Below are positions 36,969-42,788 of a DNA stretch of 42,788 nt, in pieces. The position numbers and the translations under genes were made by a program. The notes beneath the pieces are model-generated. The model searched no databases, was not told the origin of the DNA, and saw only the letters and a program-made list of their open reading frames with translations. Every line of letters begins with the position of its first letter. The stretch's first letter is position 1. Source of the DNA: Cellulomonas hominis (GTDB taxonomy: Bacteria > Actinomycetota > Actinomycetes > Actinomycetales > Cellulomonadaceae); assembly GCF_901521055.1 (NCBI RefSeq), contig NZ_CABEGA010000036.1:1-42788 (forward strand), in the 5' to 3' direction.

Positions 36969-37008
36969 CGCTGGCCCCGGGTTGGATCTACCGGGCCCGG
37001 AGCCAGCG
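36969..37008 (+). terminator. Likely guaA terminator
   Basis: Arms CGCTGGC-C-CCGGG (36969-36981) and CCCGG-A-GCCAGCG (36996-37008) with one mismatch and a 14-base loop, 21 bases after the guaA stop. Confidence 0.6.
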
Positions 37009-37046
37009 CAGATGGTGAGTCCACACCTGTGCGGGTGACCTCGCGG

Positions 37047-37062
37047 TAGCGTCCCACGCATG
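37047..37062 (+). promoter_or_regulatory. Leaderless -10 element of the first accessory gene
   Basis: TAGCGT (37047-37052), 7 bases, ATG at 37060. The identical hexamer precedes the gene at 38107. Confidence 0.5.
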
Positions 37063-37581
37063 CTGAGCGCCGCGACGGAGACCACCTTCTGGAGCCAGTC
37101 GTCCCCGATCTGGAACCTGCTGTCAGCTCTCCTCGGTGGTCTCATCGCGGCCGGTGCGGCTCTAATCACTGAGCAATACAGGGGCAAGCGTGAGCGCGCC
37201 CAGGAGCACGCGATCTATGTCAGGGACTTGTACCTGGAGACGCATCTCGCGTGCCGGAAACTGAGCATCGTCGTGACCGGGATCGTGAACGCCCTGGAGG
37301 ACAAGCCCTGGGCCAAACCGCTCGATGACTACCGGGGCGAGTTTCGGGACGCGATGAACGAGTGGCAGCACCAGTCGCGCATCCTGGTCTTGTTCGGTGC
37401 GGAGGAAGTCGTCACGCCGGTCGTGTACTTCGGTGTCGTGGCCAGCGAAGTTGGGCGAGCGGTCTCCGTCAAGGAGTGGGGCAGCGCCCTGGGCTCCGCT
37501 CGCCAGCTTGGCGTCGCCGGACACGCCGTTAGCAACGCCATCCGAGAGACGGTCGGCCTGCGGGCATTCACTGAGGGTTGA
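37060..37581 (+). CDS. Hypothetical membrane-anchored protein
   Basis: 173 residues, not recognised. One hydrophobic segment near the N terminus (about 17-37, IWNLLSALLGGLIAAGAALI) is followed by EQYRGKRERAQEH, a charged stop-transfer stretch. The rest is a soluble, mostly helical domain that would face the cytoplasm. Codon use is looser than in neighbours (for example ACT, CAA, TAT, AAA and AGG codons) and GC is visibly lower, pointing to acquisition from outside the core. The ATG is supported by the leaderless -10. The plan of one N-terminal helix, charged linker and helical domain is shared with the gene at 38107, but I see no convincing sequence similarity. Confidence 0.65.
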   Translation: MLSAATETTFWSQSSPIWNLLSALLGGLIAAGAALITEQYRGKRERAQEHAIYVRDLYLETHLACRKLSIVVTGIVNALEDKPWAKPLDDYRGEFRDAMNEWQHQSRILVLFGAEEVVTPVVYFGVVASEVGRAVSVKEWGSALGSARQLGVAGHAVSNAIRETVGLRAFTEG

Positions 37582-37880
37582 GCACGGGTGCGAGAACTGC
37601 CCGCGCCAGGGCGAGTCCCGCAACCAGCAGGGACGCCACGCTCCACCATGGTGCGCGGCGGTTGTTGATGTCCTAGTGCAGTTGTGCGATCTCGCGCCCG
37701 TGGCCGCCGAACTTGCTGTCCACGTGGGTGTTGCGCTGACCCACTCGCCACGAGACACGTTTCAGTTCTGGCGTTGCTCAAGCTCGACCGCTGGCCGTGC
37801 ACGTCTGACCTGAGTTCATCGAGCCAAGCCGCCACGACTGCCGGCGTCGCGACGTCTGCGTCACTCGCCGGGATCCTCCG
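37568..37880 (-). pseudogene. Decayed small gene with C-terminal membrane helix
   Basis: On the minus strand, one frame reads like protein from 37880 (RIPASDADVATPAVVAAWLD and ELRSDVHGQRSS). A second frame takes over near 37745 (RNTHVDSKFGGHGREIAQLH), is broken by a TAG at 37673-37675 (a CAG-to-TAG change would explain it), and continues as DINNRRAPWWSVASLLVAGL to a TGA at 37568. The final hydrophobic stretch looks like a membrane helix. At least one frameshift and one stop are needed, so it is called broken. The evidence is protein-like appearance only. Confidence 0.4.
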
Positions 37881-37881
37881 T

Positions 37882-37914
37882 GGGTCGGGTCGGGTCGGGT
37901 CGGGTCAGGTTGGG
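37882..37914 (+). repeat. GGGTC pentanucleotide repeat, G-quadruplex-forming
   Basis: Five perfect GGGTC units (37882-37906) followed by AGGTTGGG. Five G3 tracts with two-base loops satisfy the standard intramolecular G-quadruplex pattern. It lies in the gene-poor stretch between 37582 and 38106, immediately upstream of the decayed minus-strand gene. The rest of that stretch (37915-38090) shows nothing I can assign. Confidence 0.75.
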
Positions 37915-38092
37915 CTCCGGCGCGGGCTCCGGCTCACGGGCGGGCCCACGGGCACGGGGCCGATCCGCTCGTGGAAGTGGATGTGCCATTTACGGTTCGG
38001 GTCGGGCGATGACGCACTCGGTGCCGGGATGACGACCCGCCCTCAGCGGCGAGTTCACTCTCTCGGCTCAGGTCGATGGTCGACGCAACCGC

Positions 38093-38109
38093 TAGCGTCG
38101 CGGATCATG
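38093..38109 (+). promoter_or_regulatory. -10 element of the second accessory gene
   Basis: TAGCGT (38093-38098), 8 bases, ATG at 38107. Leaderless or nearly leaderless transcription is likely. Confidence 0.45.
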
Positions 38110-38895
38110 TGGTTCGTTCAGGCACCCACCCCCAGTCCCATCCCGACGGTGTATATGTACGTCGATCAGGTGGGCGGGAGCGGGGGCGCGTGGACTTGGC
38201 TTACCTCCCTTGCCCCCTTCGCTGTGGCTCTACTTGCGCTTGGCGGCGTGGTCTGGTCGTCGCTTCACTCCTCCTCAACGACGCTCAAGGCCGAGGACAA
38301 GCGCGCTCGGACAGCGATCGACGCCGAGGACGCGCGCGCGAGAGCCGCCATCGCCGCCGAGGATCGTAGGCACGAGCACCAGATAGAACACGACGACCGA
38401 CGCTGGCGGCGCGACACCCGAGCGGAGGCTTACTTCGGCGTCATCCGTGCTGCCACTAATGCAGTCGATGCGGCCGACCACATGGGTTGGTTTCTTCGCG
38501 ATGTGGCGAAGCCCGGCCAGGGGTACAAGCCCGCTAGCCGGGATGCCGCCGACGAACAGTTGGGGCAATGGAACGCCGCCCGCGAGTCGAGCGCGTCCCT
38601 GCACCCCATCGTCCGAGCCATCGGCAGCGCCGAGATCGCAAACCTCTCGCATAGAGTGTCGAGGTACACCAGCCAGGCCCTAGATGAGGTCGTCGAGGCT
38701 AGTGACCGCGCCACCCGGGGGGAGGAGCCCTTCCTATGGAAGAGCGTTGCCAAGACCTCGCTGCGCAAGGCCCGGAAGGCGCGGAAGGCGCTGATTCGGG
38801 CCGTCCGAGCCGAACTGGGCGCAGACGGTGGGGCAGCACGACTAGCGACGGCTAACCCGGGTGAGCCAGAGCACGACAGCGACGAAAACGGCTAG
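38107..38895 (+). CDS. Hypothetical membrane-anchored coiled-coil protein
   Basis: 262 residues, not recognised. A transmembrane helix at about 32-53 (WLTSLAPFAVALLALGGVVW) is followed by four consecutive 11-residue repeats at about 62-105: AEDKRARTAID, AEDARARAAIA, AEDRRHEHQIE and HDDRRWRRDTR. Eleven-residue periodicity of this kind forms a right-handed coiled coil or long straight helix. A soluble helical domain follows (AEAYFGVIRAATNAVDAADH onward), then a basic patch KTSLRKARKARKALIRAVRA and an acidic tail. The start is supported by the TAGCGT element. Codon use is less extreme than in core genes. Its location in the accessory stretch and its domain plan suggest a membrane-tethered scaffold or sensor; that is inference. 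Confidence 0.65.
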   Translation: MWFVQAPTPSPIPTVYMYVDQVGGSGGAWTWLTSLAPFAVALLALGGVVWSSLHSSSTTLKAEDKRARTAIDAEDARARAAIAAEDRRHEHQIEHDDRRWRRDTRAEAYFGVIRAATNAVDAADHMGWFLRDVAKPGQGYKPASRDAADEQLGQWNAARESSASLHPIVRAIGSAEIANLSHRVSRYTSQALDEVVEASDRATRGEEPFLWKSVAKTSLRKARKARKALIRAVRAELGADGGAARLATANPGEPEHDSDENG

Positions 38896-39004
38896 GTCAC
38901 TCTCCCTCGGCACGGGCCACGACGCGGCCGGCAGCATCAGGCTCGTTGTGGCGTCCGGCAGCGACACCGACCAAGCGGCGACGCAGGCGGTCGGTGCGCC
39001 CGAA

Positions 39005-39580
39005 AGGTGTCCAGGGCGATGTGCTGGCAAGGCGGGATGAACCGCAGACCGGGGACGTTTGACCTGGTAGGTACGGCCGCGTTTGTAGACGCGGTGGCGC
39101 AGCGCGGCGACGCGCGTCGCCTGGACCTGGGTGACGTCGACGGCGGTGTCAACGCGCACGACCCAGGTCGGGGCGGTAACGGGCTCCGGCGTTGCCGACG
39201 ATTCGTTGCGCCCCCGCGAAGTCCGTCCGCGAGTACACGCATGCGGCGGCATCGCCCCACTGCTCCGTTCCGACGGTGTCGCGGTCGATCGTCGTGGTCA
39301 GGGACCCCCAGGTCCACGCCGAGGCTGAGGGTGGTGGATGGAGTGCCGGGGGCCGGGTCCGCGTCCGCGAGTCGCCAGATGCGCTGGTGGTCCACGTCGA
39401 CGTGCCAGCCGATCCGCTGGGGCAGATCTCGTATCGGAGCCCACCATGGGTCGCCGCTGGATCATGAAACCCTGTGCCAGCGCCGGGCTCGTCCCAAGCG
39501 GCAGTGCGGAGTAGTGCGCGAGTCCTGACGAACCCAGCGGGAGTCTCCAACTCTCTGGAGTGACGCCGGCGCGAGCCGCG
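39005..39580 (-). pseudogene. Decayed gene with several frameshifts, unrecognised family
   Basis: On the minus strand, protein-like segments alternate among the three frames in the right order: RTAAWDEPGAGTGFHDPAAT, then QRIGWHVDVDHQRIWRLADA, then TTTIDRDTVGTEQWGDAAAC and YSRTDFAGAQRIVGNA, then APTWVVRVDTAVDVTQVQAT and LRHRVYKRGRTYQV, then NVPGLRFIPPCQHIALDTF. No single frame explains more than about 45 residues of this. At least four indels are needed, so the gene is dead, or this short stretch is unusually error-rich. I do not recognise the family. The region between 38896 and 39653 holds no other supported gene. Confidence 0.5.
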
Positions 39581-39653
39581 CGGTGAGGCCACGGCCCGGT
39601 GCCCTGCGGGGTGCTGGGCCGTCGTCGTCGGTGGGTGCTCGTCCGGACCGGTG

Positions 39654-40442
39654 TCAGCCGGCGGGGTGCACCAGCGCGAGCGCCGCCCGGAGCGCGCCGA
39701 GCTCGACCTGCCCGGGCGCGGACGCCTCCCCGACGGTGCCGAAGGTCGCCGCCGACCCGAACGTCCCGCCGGCGATCCGCGACGCCACGCCGAGCCCGCC
39801 CATCGCCATGGTGATGAGCGGCCGGCCGGTGCGCTGCGCGGTCGCCCAGGTGGCGGACAGCAGCGTCAGGACGTCGCCCGGGTCGTGCGGCGTCACGGCG
39901 ACCTTGAGGACGTCGGCCCCGAGGTCGGCCATGCCCAGCAGGCGGTCGACGATCGCGTCGTGCGGCGGGGTGGCGGCGAAGTCGTGGCTGGACCCCACGA
40001 CCGGGACGCCCGCGGCGTGCGCGGCGGCGACGAGCCGGGCGGCGGGTTCCCGGGCGACCTCGACGTCGAGCAGGTCGGCGAGCCCCGCGTCGAGCAGCGC
40101 CACCAGCAGCGACTCGTAGGCGGTGCCGTCCGGGTCGCCGCCGCCCCCCTCGGCGGCGGTGCGCACGGTGACGAGCAGGGGGAGCCCGTCGAGGGCGGCG
40201 ACGAGTGCCCGGCCGGCCTCGACCGCCTCGGCCGTGGTCGCGTCCGCGAGCAGGTCCACGCGCCACTCGACGACGTCCGGCGCGGCGGCGACGACGGCGT
40301 GCGCCTGGTCGAGCAGCGCGGCCGGGGTGCGCCCCGTGAGCGGCACGATGACGGCGGGGCGCCCCGCACCGATCGTGGTGCCGCGGACGGTGACCGGCGC
40401 GCGCCGCGGTGCGTCGGCGGGGTCGGTGGGGGTCGGCGTCAT
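39654..40442 (-). CDS. aroD: 3-dehydroquinate dehydratase, type I
   Basis: 262 residues. Type I dehydroquinases dehydrate 3-dehydroquinate in the shikimate pathway through a Schiff-base lysine. The fold and active site are visible: VVEWRVDLLADA (substrate-binding E-x-R), VVGSSHDFAATPP with catalytic H153, DVLKVAVTPHD with Schiff-base K180, and the closing ITMAMGGLGVASRIAGGTFGSAATFG with the substrate-binding Arg. Most actinobacteria rely on a type II enzyme (AroQ), so this may be an extra or catabolic enzyme; that is inference. The ATG follows AGGAGG at an ideal gap. A -10 TAGCCT lies just upstream, and a palindromic GGAC/GTCC box further up. Confidence 0.93.
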   Translation of the reverse strand: MTPTPTDPADAPRRAPVTVRGTTIGAGRPAVIVPLTGRTPAALLDQAHAVVAAAPDVVEWRVDLLADATTAEAVEAGRALVAALDGLPLLVTVRTAAEGGGGDPDGTAYESLLVALLDAGLADLLDVEVAREPAARLVAAAHAAGVPVVGSSHDFAATPPHDAIVDRLLGMADLGADVLKVAVTPHDPGDVLTLLSATWATAQRTGRPLITMAMGGLGVASRIAGGTFGSAATFGTVGEASAPGQVELGALRAALALVHPAG

Positions 40443-40464
40443 GGGTCCTCCTGGCTCGGCGCCG

Positions 40465-40470
40465 AGGCTA
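40465..40470 (-). promoter_or_regulatory. -10 hexamer of aroD
   Basis: On the minus strand TAGCCT, about 22 bases before the aroD ATG, leaving a short leader that contains AGGAGG. No clear -35 is present, which would fit activator-dependent use. Confidence 0.45.
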
Positions 40471-40507
40471 GCGGACCCGCCGGGACGGGGCCTTGCGGTC
40501 CGCGACC

Positions 40508-40558
40508 AGGACCTATGTCCTAGGCTGAACGGGCGTCACCTCGTGGGACGAAAGGCCT
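40508..40558. promoter_or_regulatory. Two GGGAC-type (DosR-like) boxes between aroD and the membrane-protein gene
   Basis: Box 1: AGGAC-CTAT-GTCCT (40508-40521), a perfect palindrome apart from its centre; its right edge overlaps a TAGGCT hexamer (40521-40526) facing the plus-strand gene. Box 2: GGGAC-GAAA-GGCCT (40545-40558), imperfect. The spacing of 37 bases and the half-sites resemble paired DosR/DevR boxes. The 294-base intergenic region otherwise shows only GC-rich sequence. Confidence 0.4.
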
Positions 40559-40736
40559 GATCGGCGGGAAAATCGACTTTGTGCATGGCGTCACGAAGCC
40601 GATCTGCGGCGGGCGCATGACTTACGTCCCACCTCGCGGCCGCAGGGGGGAGCAGGCTTTTCCTCGTGGGGCTCACAGGTTCCACCGGACCGACCGACGG
40701 TCGTTCCGCAACGGGGGTATCTGAAGGGAACACCAC

Positions 40737-41228
40737 ATGTCTACCGTGGCAGCGACGGGCGGCTCGAAGGCTGCTCGCGTCATCGGCATCATCTCGGCGA
40801 TCGCCGGCATCGTCCTCATCATCGCGGGCGGCATCACCTGGGGCATGGTCTCCAGCAAGCTCGCCGACCAGAACATCACCGTCTCGGAGGACGCCGCGAA
40901 CTTCGGCGGCCAGGCCGTGACGAGCCCCTGGACGGCCTTCGCCCAGGCGGACATCATCGAGCACCACGCCCTCGAGGCCACCGACGGCAAGACCTACGCC
41001 GAGCTCGAGCAGGACGACCCGCTGCGCGAGGTCGCGATGAACGCGTCCTTCCTGCGCGGCTCGCTGTTCACCTCGGTCGTCGCGTTCGGCGTTGCCGCCC
41101 TGGTCATGGGCCTCGGCGTCATGTTCATCCTGATCGGCTACGCGCTGTTCGCCCTGGCCGGCCGCAAGGTCGCCACGGTCGTGGACAGCCGCGAGGGCGC
41201 CCCGGTGGACGCGGGCCTCAAGGCCTGA
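40737..41228 (+). CDS. Small membrane protein of the family often mislabelled 'aromatic ring-opening dioxygenase LigA'
   Basis: 163 residues with one N-terminal transmembrane helix (ARVIGIISAIAGIVLIIAGGITWGMV) and a C-terminal pair or long hairpin (FTSVVAFGVAALVMGLGVMFILIGYALFAL). The extracytoplasmic middle has ADQNITVSEDAANFGGQAVTSPWTAFAQADIIEHHALEATDGKTYAEL, a pattern I associate with an actinobacterial family commonly given the LigA name; nothing in it looks like a dioxygenase. Function is unknown. The ATG follows GAAGGGAA. A long leader region with possible DosR-like boxes and a strong downstream terminator show it is monocistronic. Confidence 0.82.
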   Translation: MSTVAATGGSKAARVIGIISAIAGIVLIIAGGITWGMVSSKLADQNITVSEDAANFGGQAVTSPWTAFAQADIIEHHALEATDGKTYAELEQDDPLREVAMNASFLRGSLFTSVVAFGVAALVMGLGVMFILIGYALFALAGRKVATVVDSREGAPVDAGLKA

Positions 41229-41243
41229 CACCCGCCGCACCGC

Positions 41244-41281
41244 ACGAAGGGCCGGGACCCGTACGGGTCCCGGCCCTTCGT
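41244..41281 (+). terminator. Terminator, perfect 38-base palindrome
   Basis: The left half is ACGAAGGGCCGGGACCCGT and the right half its exact complement. A stem of about 17 pairs with a GTAC loop forms 15 bases past the stop, between two convergent genes, so it can act on both. Confidence 0.92.
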
Positions 41282-41310
41282 CGTGCGCGGGGTGCGGCGC
41301 TCGCCGGCGG

Positions 41311-41928
41311 TCAGCTGCCGGCGGGGTGCTCCCGGTTCTTGCGGCGGGCTGCGCCGAGCACGGAGCCCACCAGCAGCGCCAGGCCCGCCGCGGCGAGCAG
41401 CACGATCAGGGCGAGCTGCACGTCGATCTGCGCGCCCGCCGCCGCGGCCAGGATGCCCACGCCGACCACCGTGACGACCAGCCCCCAGACCACGGTCGCC
41501 GAGCGCGGGCCGCGGTCCTCCGGGAGCGGCGCCGGGGCGGGCGTCGCCGCGGTGCTCGTCGCGCCGGCCGTCGGGGCGGTGCCCGAGAACGGGGCTGTGC
41601 TCGTGGAGGTGGTGGTGCCCGAGAACGGGGCGGTGCCCGGGAACGGGGCTGTGCCCGACGACGGCGTGGTGCTCGGCGACGGCGTGGTGCTCGCGCCGGG
41701 CGTCCCCGGTGCCGGGGCGGCGGACGACCCCCCGGCGGGCGTGGCGGGCGGGGTCGCGGGTGCCCGCTCGAACGTCCGGGTCGGGTCGAGCGTCTCGATC
41801 CGCTCGGTCTCGCCGCCGTCCGGCGTCCGGGCGATGCGCTCCGTCGCGGGCTCCGAGCCGGGCTCGGAGGTGTGCTCGATCTGCTCGGTGGCGGGCTCGG
41901 TGCCGTCGTCCGGTCCGGTGGTGGTCAT
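41311..41928 (-). CDS. Hypothetical protein with Thr/Pro/Ser repeat linker and two C-terminal membrane helices
   Basis: 205 residues. Residues 1-60 are acidic and threonine-rich (TEQIEH, TERIAR, TERIET units). About 60-130 are low-complexity Pro/Thr/Ser/Gly with hexapeptide repeats such as SGTAPF, PGTAPF and TSTAPF. Two transmembrane helices close the protein (ATVVWGLVVTVVGVGILAAAA and VQLALIVLLAAAGLALLVGSVLG) before a short basic tail. The ATG overlaps the stop of the upstream LiaF-like gene (TGATG) behind GAGGAGG, so it is translationally coupled to it. No enzymatic motif is seen; an accessory membrane protein of the envelope-stress unit is the likeliest reading. Confidence 0.7.
   Translation of the reverse strand: MTTTGPDDGTEPATEQIEHTSEPGSEPATERIARTPDGGETERIETLDPTRTFERAPATPPATPAGGSSAAPAPGTPGASTTPSPSTTPSSGTAPFPGTAPFSGTTTSTSTAPFSGTAPTAGATSTAATPAPAPLPEDRGPRSATVVWGLVVTVVGVGILAAAAGAQIDVQLALIVLLAAAGLALLVGSVLGAARRKNREHPAGS
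41579..41704. repeat. 18-base-period minisatellite, about seven units
   Basis: Units starting GTGCCC or GTGCTC recur at 41579, 41597, 41615, 41633, 41651, 41669 and 41687, exactly 18 bases apart. Several share CCCGAGAACGGGGC. They encode the hexapeptide repeats of the protein on the minus strand. Confidence 0.75.
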
Positions 41929-42752
41929 CAGTCCTCCTCGATGGTGATGCTGCCGATGCCGACGTCCACGGTCAGCGCGATCTGCGCGTCCCGCCCGTCC
42001 GTCATCTCCTCGCTGCTGAACCGCCGGTCGTGCCCGACGCCGTCGGAGACCTGGCGCGTGCCGTCCAGGAGCCACTCGACGTTGCCGGCGCCGGAGGTGA
42101 CGTCCGCGGTGACGGCCGTGCCGTCCGGGACGATCACCCGCACGTCGCCCACCCCGCCGTCGATCGGCACGACGAGCGTGTCGCCGGTCAGCGGCACCTC
42201 GGTGAGGTCGATGACCGCGTTGCCGATGCCGAAGGAGAACCCGTCCTCCGCGTCCTCGCGCGTGGTGACGGTGGTGTCGTAGCTGCGGAACGGGCGGTCG
42301 CTGGAGTCCCAGTCCCAGCGGTCCTCGTCGCCGAACACCACGGCCGGGCCGGCGACGACCATGCCGATGATCGCCAGCGCGGTCAGGCCGCCGGCGGTGC
42401 GGCCGCGCAGGCCGGAGACGATGATGCCGAGGCCGACCAGGGCCACGCCCCCACCCACCACGACAGCGGCGATCGGCCCGTCGTAGATGCCGGCGTAGTC
42501 CGCCGCCAGCAGGCCCGCGAGGCCCAGGAGGATGACGGCGACGACCACGCCCGTCAGGGCGGCGCCGGGTCCGCGGCGCGGGGGCTTCGGGGGGGAGCCC
42601 GGGGGCGCCCGCGGCGCACCAGCGGCAGCCACGTACTTCAGCGACGCCGCCGCCACGACGCCCACCGCCGACCCGGCGCAGGCCGCGGCGTTCCGGGTCG
42701 CGTTCCGCAGCGCGCTAGACGACGGCGGCACGGGGCTGCGTGCGGGCAGCAA
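41928..42752 (-). CDS. LiaF-like envelope-stress membrane protein (start unresolved)
   Basis: The reliable part (from about 42620 downwards on the minus strand) has three or more transmembrane helices (ALTGVVVAVILLGLAGLLAAD, IAAVVVGGGVALVGLGIIVSG, GGLTALAIIGMVVAGPAVVF). An extracytoplasmic beta-rich domain follows: GFSFGIGNAVIDLTEVPLTG, DGGVGDVRVIVPDGTAVTAD, SGAGNVEWLLDG and VDVGIGSITIEE, as in LiaF C-terminal domains. Actinobacterial relatives normally begin with a PspC domain; here the upstream sequence to the window end (ALRNATRNAAACAGSAVG) does not resemble PspC. The gene is therefore either 5'-truncated at a chimeric join or starts near 42635. It heads a two-gene unit with the hypothetical protein downstream. 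Confidence 0.62.
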   Translation of the reverse strand: MLPARSPVPPSSSALRNATRNAAACAGSAVGVVAAASLKYVAAAGAPRAPPGSPPKPPRRGPGAALTGVVVAVILLGLAGLLAADYAGIYDGPIAAVVVGGGVALVGLGIIVSGLRGRTAGGLTALAIIGMVVAGPAVVFGDEDRWDWDSSDRPFRSYDTTVTTREDAEDGFSFGIGNAVIDLTEVPLTGDTLVVPIDGGVGDVRVIVPDGTAVTADVTSGAGNVEWLLDGTRQVSDGVGHDRRFSSEEMTDGRDAQIALTVDVGIGSITIEED

Positions 42753-42788
42753 CGGCTCGCTGCGGTTCGACTCGGTGCTGGTGGCGCC
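42631..42788 (+). other. Possible foreign or chimeric segment at the right contig end
   Basis: Read on the plus strand from 42631, one open frame runs to the end: TYFSDAAATTPTADPAQAAA then FRVAFRSALDDGGTGLRAGS and NGSLRFDSVLVA. It looks more protein-like than the minus-strand extension of the LiaF-like gene, and GC3 is equally high in both frames so does not decide. It could be a fragment of another gene joined here by misassembly. Not recognised. Confidence 0.3.

Noticed and set aside
37881..38106. Candidate extra N terminus of the 38107 gene (frame open back to 37684).
   Set aside because: The upstream translation is low-complexity and crosses the GGGTC repeat; the TAGCGT element supports the start at 38107.
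38842..39252. 136-residue minus-strand frame as an intact gene.
   Set aside because: Only its middle (about 45 residues) looks like protein; flanking protein-like segments lie in the other two frames, so it is part of a decayed gene.
40737..41228. Aromatic ring-opening dioxygenase (LigA).
   Set aside because: The name is common in automatic annotation of this family, but the sequence is a small membrane protein without dioxygenase motifs.

Overview
The window is very GC-rich chromosomal DNA from an actinobacterium. The best fit is the order Micrococcales, with a Cellulomonas-like character; this is inferred from gene content and codon use, not from a database match. The backbone order tsaB-rimI-tsaD-groES-whiB(whiB3/whiD type)-bldM-like-guaB-guaB3-...-guaA is the arrangement known from Mycobacterium and Streptomyces. 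Two usual members of that cluster, groEL after groES and a sigma factor gene before guaB, are not present here.

Region by region. Bases 1-104 are not genome: they contain an almost complete Illumina Nextera read-1 adapter at the contig edge, fused to a 5'-truncated tsaB. Bases 104-6.1 kb hold the tRNA t6A genes (tsaB, tsaD), rimI, a nitroreductase, a convergent two-gene unit (class I methyltransferase with THUMP-like domain, then a YbdK-type carboxylate-amine ligase), and groES behind a CIRCE-type HrcA promoter. From 6.3 to 9.0 kb there are three regulators: a WhiB3/WhiD-type protein, a MerR protein with a degenerate cobalamin-binding fold, and a BldM-like response regulator with an atypical receiver. 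From 9.1 to 15.2 kb come guaB and guaB3, with an XRE-HTH/MurA fusion, a DEDDh exonuclease and a PfpI-family gene between them. From 15.3 to 20.9 kb is a fructose PTS operon (deoR-type regulator, fruK, EIIA, EIIBC, ptsI). From 20.9 to 25.8 kb are an AraC regulator divergent from a VOC gene, a succinate-semialdehyde-type dehydrogenase and a TPR-GGDEF diguanylate cyclase. From 25.9 to 31.9 kb lies a phosphoketolase module (xfp, pta, ackA) converting sugar phosphates to acetyl-phosphate and then to acetyl-CoA or acetate. From 32.2 to 36.9 kb are SURF1-like, DUF3817, an acyltransferase, a MerR regulator and guaA. From 37.0 to 39.6 kb is a lower-GC accessory stretch with two uncharacterised membrane-anchored proteins, two decayed genes and a G-quadruplex-forming repeat. 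The window ends with aroD, a small membrane protein and an envelope-stress-type (LiaF-like) pair; the last ~150 bases may be chimeric.

How it works together: most genes are housekeeping, covering guanine nucleotide synthesis, tRNA modification, chaperone, cell wall and central carbon. The fructose PTS and phosphoketolase/acetate units supply sugar uptake and overflow carbon flow. A cross-cutting feature is that ten genes have a TANNNT -10 hexamer 6-8 bases before the start codon, so they are probably transcribed as leaderless mRNAs. I found no wholly new system. The most unusual items are the XRE-MurA fusion with its likely operator, the degenerate B12-type MerR, the atypical BldM-like receiver, the accessory stretch after guaA, and the assembly artefact at the left edge.
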